Assembly (NCBI GenBank): GCA_965218865.1
Contig: CBDCME010000082.1
Location: forward strand, 1-36,402
Source of the DNA: CBDCME01 sp965218865
Lineage (GTDB): Bacteria > Pseudomonadota > Alphaproteobacteria > JAAXGF01
Direction of reading: 5' to 3'
Length of the DNA: 36,402 bases
Shown: positions 33,640 to 36,402 of the stretch, piece after piece
Numbering within the stretch: the first letter of the stretch is position 1
How the letters are laid out: each line of letters begins with the position of its first letter
Made by a program: the position numbers and the translations under genes
The notes under the pieces: generated by a model
Told to the model about the DNA's origin: nothing
Seen by the model: the letters and a program-made list of their open reading frames with translations, nothing else
The model's database searches: none

Positions 33640-34130
33640 CCCGATCGTCTCCACCAAGGCTGTGATCAGCGAGCATTGGCATCCCAGGAGTTATCACGGC
33701 AGGCGGAACGAATCGTTGCGGTCGCGCCAGCCCTCCTTGCGGTCACGTCTCTCCAACATCATGAGCAGCTCTCGAATAAGATTGCCGGTGAACTCGAGCG
33801 CCTCATGGATTTGTTTGGCGAGGTAAAGCAGCGTGGTACGGATACCGCCGAGATCGACTCCATCGAGCGCGACGTAGCCCGGATTCAAATCAATCTCGAT
33901 GCCCTCGACGCCCTCGTCGCTAACAAATTGGCGGCCAACGAACAAAAAAAGAACGGCTTCTCCTGCTGACGCTAAACAACATCGCCGCGAATCGCCTGAT
34001 GATGCCTGGTATCCGGAGGATGGAGGCCGAAATTTCTCAGCGCCGGTCTGTTAAGAACAATCCAAACTTATCCGCCAACGAACGGCGGGCGGTATGGGAC
34101 AGGCTCGTCGTGTCGATTGACGAAGCGGCT
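33640..34130 (+). pseudogene. Helical sensor-domain relic (receptor or histidine kinase type)
   Basis: A frame without a native start reads RALASQELSRQAERIVAVAP then ALLAVTSLQHHEQLSNKIAG and ELERLMDLFGEVKQRG, then DVARIQINLDALDALVANKL. This is the heptad-rich helical pattern of periplasmic sensor domains (TorS-like) in receptors and hybrid kinases. After ANEQKK the frame breaks. One extra A in the A7 run at about 33944-33950 would restore continuation into ERLLLLTLNNIAANRLMMPG and RRMEAEISQRRSVKN. Both the 5' part and all signalling domains are missing. It then joins RTX sequence. The domain name is by eye. Confidence 0.5.
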
Positions 34131-34218
34131 ACCCTCGACGGTCTGAGGGGTTTCGACTTCCTGGATGGTGGCGACGGAAACGATATCATTTTCGGTTTCG
34201 ATGGGGCCGACTTTCTTA

Positions 34219-35386
34219 TACCAACCGCCCTTAACATTGACTTGTGCGAGCCCACGCTCTGAGGCCGATGGACATGATCTTCCAAGGTTGGTCGGTCAGG
34301 TTGTTCCAGGCTTGGCAAGAGGCCTCGACGATGGCTTCATAGGAGTCGAAGACACGATTGGAGAGCCAGTTCTGGCGGAGGTATTGCCAGACATTTTCGG
34401 CGGGATTGAGCTCCGGGGACTTGGGTGGCAAAGGCACGAGGGAGATGTTCTCCGGGATGCCGAGTTTGGCAGTGGTGTGCCATGCGGCTTGGTCGAGCAG
34501 CACGACGGCATGGGCGTTTGGGGCAACGGCCCGGCTGATTTCCTCGAGATGCAGGTCCATGGCTTCAGTATTGGCGCGCGGCATGACCAGCGCCGCGCCC
34601 TCACCGCGCTCGGGGCAGATGGCGCCGAAGAGATACGCCGAAGAGGTCCGTAGGTCCTTGACCTGGCGCGGGCGCGATCCCTTTGGGGCCCACTGGCGCA
34701 CCAGGCTGTTCTTCTGGCCGACGCGCATTTCATCTTGAAACCAAACCTCGATGGGCGTGTCCGGTGGCTGTGCCGCTACGATTTTCGCCAAGTGTTCGGG
34801 AAAACTTTTTTTTAAATTCCTCCTGTGCCCGCGCATCCTGGCCGACGTGGCGCGGGCGCGCGGAAATATGCGAGAACCCGAGCGCGGCCAGCAGCTTGCC
34901 GACGCTCCGCTCGTGATAGTCCACGCCGAAGCGCGTTCGGATCAGTTGCTTGAGATCGATGCAGCGCCAGCGCACGACCCCATCCCGTTCGGGATCGGGA
35001 CCGGCCTCGATAGCCCGCGAAAGCGCCGCCATTTGCGACGGCGTCAACCGACGCAACGCCCCGTTCGGCTTGCGGTCGATCAGACCGGCCGGACCTCCCG
35101 CGTTGAACCGGTGAACCCAGTCCCGCAACGTCTGCCGATCCATGCCGCCAATACCCGCCGCGCACGCTCGATCCATCCCATCGTAGATGGCCGCCATCGA
35201 CAAAAGCCGTCGCGCCTGGTTCCCATCATCGCTCCGTGCCGCAAGAACACGGACTCTTTCAGCATCAAAGTCGTTTCGCAAAGGAATCGTTGGCATTGAA
35301 CACACTCCCTTGTTGCCAACAACCTTGAATCACACAAAACCTAGCGTGTAAACCTTTGCGCGAGTCAAACTCTAGGGCGGTTGGTA
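34219..35386 (-). mobile_element. IS630-family element (type 1), copy f, complete
   Basis: The 1168-bp copy is flanked by TTA at 34216-34218 and 35387-35389, inside the RTX gene. Frame restoration across the insertion fixes the duplication at three bases. Confidence 0.95.
34231..35296 (-). CDS. IS630-family transposase (copy f)
   Basis: It is a complete two-frame transposase like copy b, with A8 tract and DDE residues intact. One substitution is visible near the C-terminus (RAWARTSQC instead of RAWDRTSQC). Confidence 0.92.
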
Positions 35387-36219
35387 TTAGAGGCGGATTG
35401 GGCGCCGACCAATTGTTTGGTGAAAATGGTTTCGACGTTCTCGATCCGGGTCCTGGGAACGACTCGGTCGACGGGGGTCCGGGATTCGACACCGTGGACT
35501 ATTTCTTCGCCACGGCCTCGGTGACCATCGATCTGAACGCCGGCACCGCCTCTGGAGCCGATATCGGCACGGACACCCTCATCAGCATCGAGGACGCCAC
35601 GGGAGGCGGGGGCGCGGATACGATCATCGGCACCGCGGCGGACAATTTCTTGTTCAGCTAGAGCGGCAATGATTCGATTGACGGCGGGGCCGGTCTGGAC
35701 TTTATCGACGGCGGATTCAGGAACGACAAAATCTTAGGCGGATCGGGATCGGATAATCTCCGAGGCGGATCCGGTTTGGATACGTTCATAGGTGGCGCCG
35801 GAAGGGACTTTATCGACAGCTTCGACGAGGACGTATTTGCCTATGACCTCCTTGCCGATTTGCCTCAGGTCGTTACCAACGTTACCAACGTCAGCGCTGG
35901 CGTGTTTGGTGACGCGATATCCGGATTTACCACGAACGTCGACGACTTCGAATTCTTGTCGAGCGAATTCGATCCCTCGGCGACGATAGGCCTCGGCAGT
36001 CTCGCCGAGGGAGCGAATTTCAGCACGATTTCCAGCGTTTACGACGGCACCAACGGGACCTCGACGGAGTTTCTTGCCGGCAAGGCCTCGTTCATCGTCG
36101 ACATCACCAATACACTGTACTACGACCCGGACGGTACCGCCGCCGGATACCGCGTGGTCGCGGACACCATTCCAAACCAGGTGGCCGCGACCGACATCGA
36201 CATCGTCGCCTCGGTTTGA

Positions 36220-36402
36220 GCGGCCGGTCCGTCGCGCCTAAACCGGGCCCCGCCCCGGGGTTGGCTCCGGGGACAGGAAAAATAGATTTGACAATTCATC
36301 CTGTCCGACCTTTCAGCGGGAGATACGTCTCGGCGCTATAGTGGGATTGAATCTGTTACGGAATTCGCCGGTGCCGAATTCGCGGCGATCAACGGGCCGA
36401 AG
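36220..36402. other. Downstream region of the RTX gene
   Basis: There is no gene in these 183 bases. GC-rich inverted sequence around 36244-36272 could be a terminator but lacks a T-tract. TTGACA at about 36286 resembles a -35 box, without a good -10 at the right spacing. Confidence 0.3.

Larger units (their letters stand above)
34131..36219 (+). pseudogene. RTX calcium-binding repeat protein, split by IS630 and an in-frame TAG
   Basis: Left of IS630 f the frame reads GLRGFDFLDGGDGNDIIFGF; after it, GGLGADQLFGENGFDVLDPG, then PGNDSVDGGPGFDTVDYFF. These are GGxGxDxUx nonapeptides of RTX proteins, which bind calcium and form a beta-roll after type I secretion. Removing IS630 and one TTA gives ADFLRGGLGAD in perfect register. 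A TAG at 35659-35661 stops the frame, which then continues with SGNDSIDGGAGLDFIDGGF to a natural end at 36219 (ATDIDIVASV). The N-terminus is missing; the sequence before the repeats is the unrelated sensor relic. No secretion genes are nearby. Confidence 0.88.

Noticed and set aside
36280..36345. Promoter with TTGACA at about 36286
   Set aside because: No acceptable -10 box at 16-18 bases; the later TATAGT is too far away.
1..36402. CRISPR array
   Set aside because: No series of short direct repeats with unique spacers of similar length was found; the repeats present are IS copies, MITE-like units and att-like sequences.

Overview
This is an unusually IS-saturated stretch of a GC-rich genome. 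By my boundary calls, roughly 60% of the 36.4 kb is insertion sequence. The non-IS genes are an NDUFA9-like NAD-binding protein, a bactofilin, a LRR-Roc (ROCO) protein, an RTX calcium-binding repeat protein, a rhomboid and a DUF1622 membrane protein. Together with the codon style they suggest an alphaproteobacterium whose genome is decaying under IS expansion. The taxonomic call is an inference.

IS inventory: five copies of one IS5-family element (1566 bp; three essentially full-length, one with a 1-bp insertion, one with a 799-bp internal deletion); six copies of one two-frame IS630-family element (1168 bp; four clean, one with a 4-bp deletion, one cut in half by IS5); two IS256-family copies; one complete IS1595-family element plus two IS1595 relics in inverted orientation; one ISAs1-family element whose transposase carries an N-terminal DUF4338/DruA-like domain; and one frameshifted second-type IS630 element. 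Most ends could be fixed to the base from terminal inverted repeats and target duplications. Two small palindromic repeat families that look like MITEs are also present (three copies and two copies).

Layout: 1-1666, an NDUFA9-like gene destroyed by IS1595 and IS5. 1667-4054, IS5 and half an IS630. 4055-4632, a truncated exported winged-helix gene and a palindromic operator candidate. 4666-11027, ISAs1, IS1595 relics, IS256, IS630 and small repeats around one AT-rich gene relic. 11367-11930, an intact rhomboid protease. 12240-16600, a decayed integrative island: integrase C-terminus, two hypothetical genes, terminators and att-like direct repeats, with IS630 inserted. 16600-22757, IS630, IS5, IS256 and IS5, the last two nested in a DUF1622 gene. 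23006-24600, a trypsin-like protease and a coupled pair of tiny genes. 24650-28550, repeats, IS5 and IS630, plus a three-hairpin candidate small RNA. 28643-29206, bactofilin. 30108-31674, IS5. 31763-33576, a small membrane protein and a truncated ROCO gene fused in frame to a tRNA 3' end. 33600-36219, a sensor-domain relic joined to an RTX gene that is split by IS630 and by a stop codon.

Apparently intact host genes are few: rhomboid, the two island hypotheticals, the protease, the coupled small genes, bactofilin and the single-pass membrane protein. The most notable points are the candidate sRNA with C/U-rich loops, the DruA-transposase fusion, the 3-bp TWA duplications and A8 frameshift of the abundant IS630, the tRNA-ROCO fusion, and IS5 copies whose mismatched flanks record recombination between copies.
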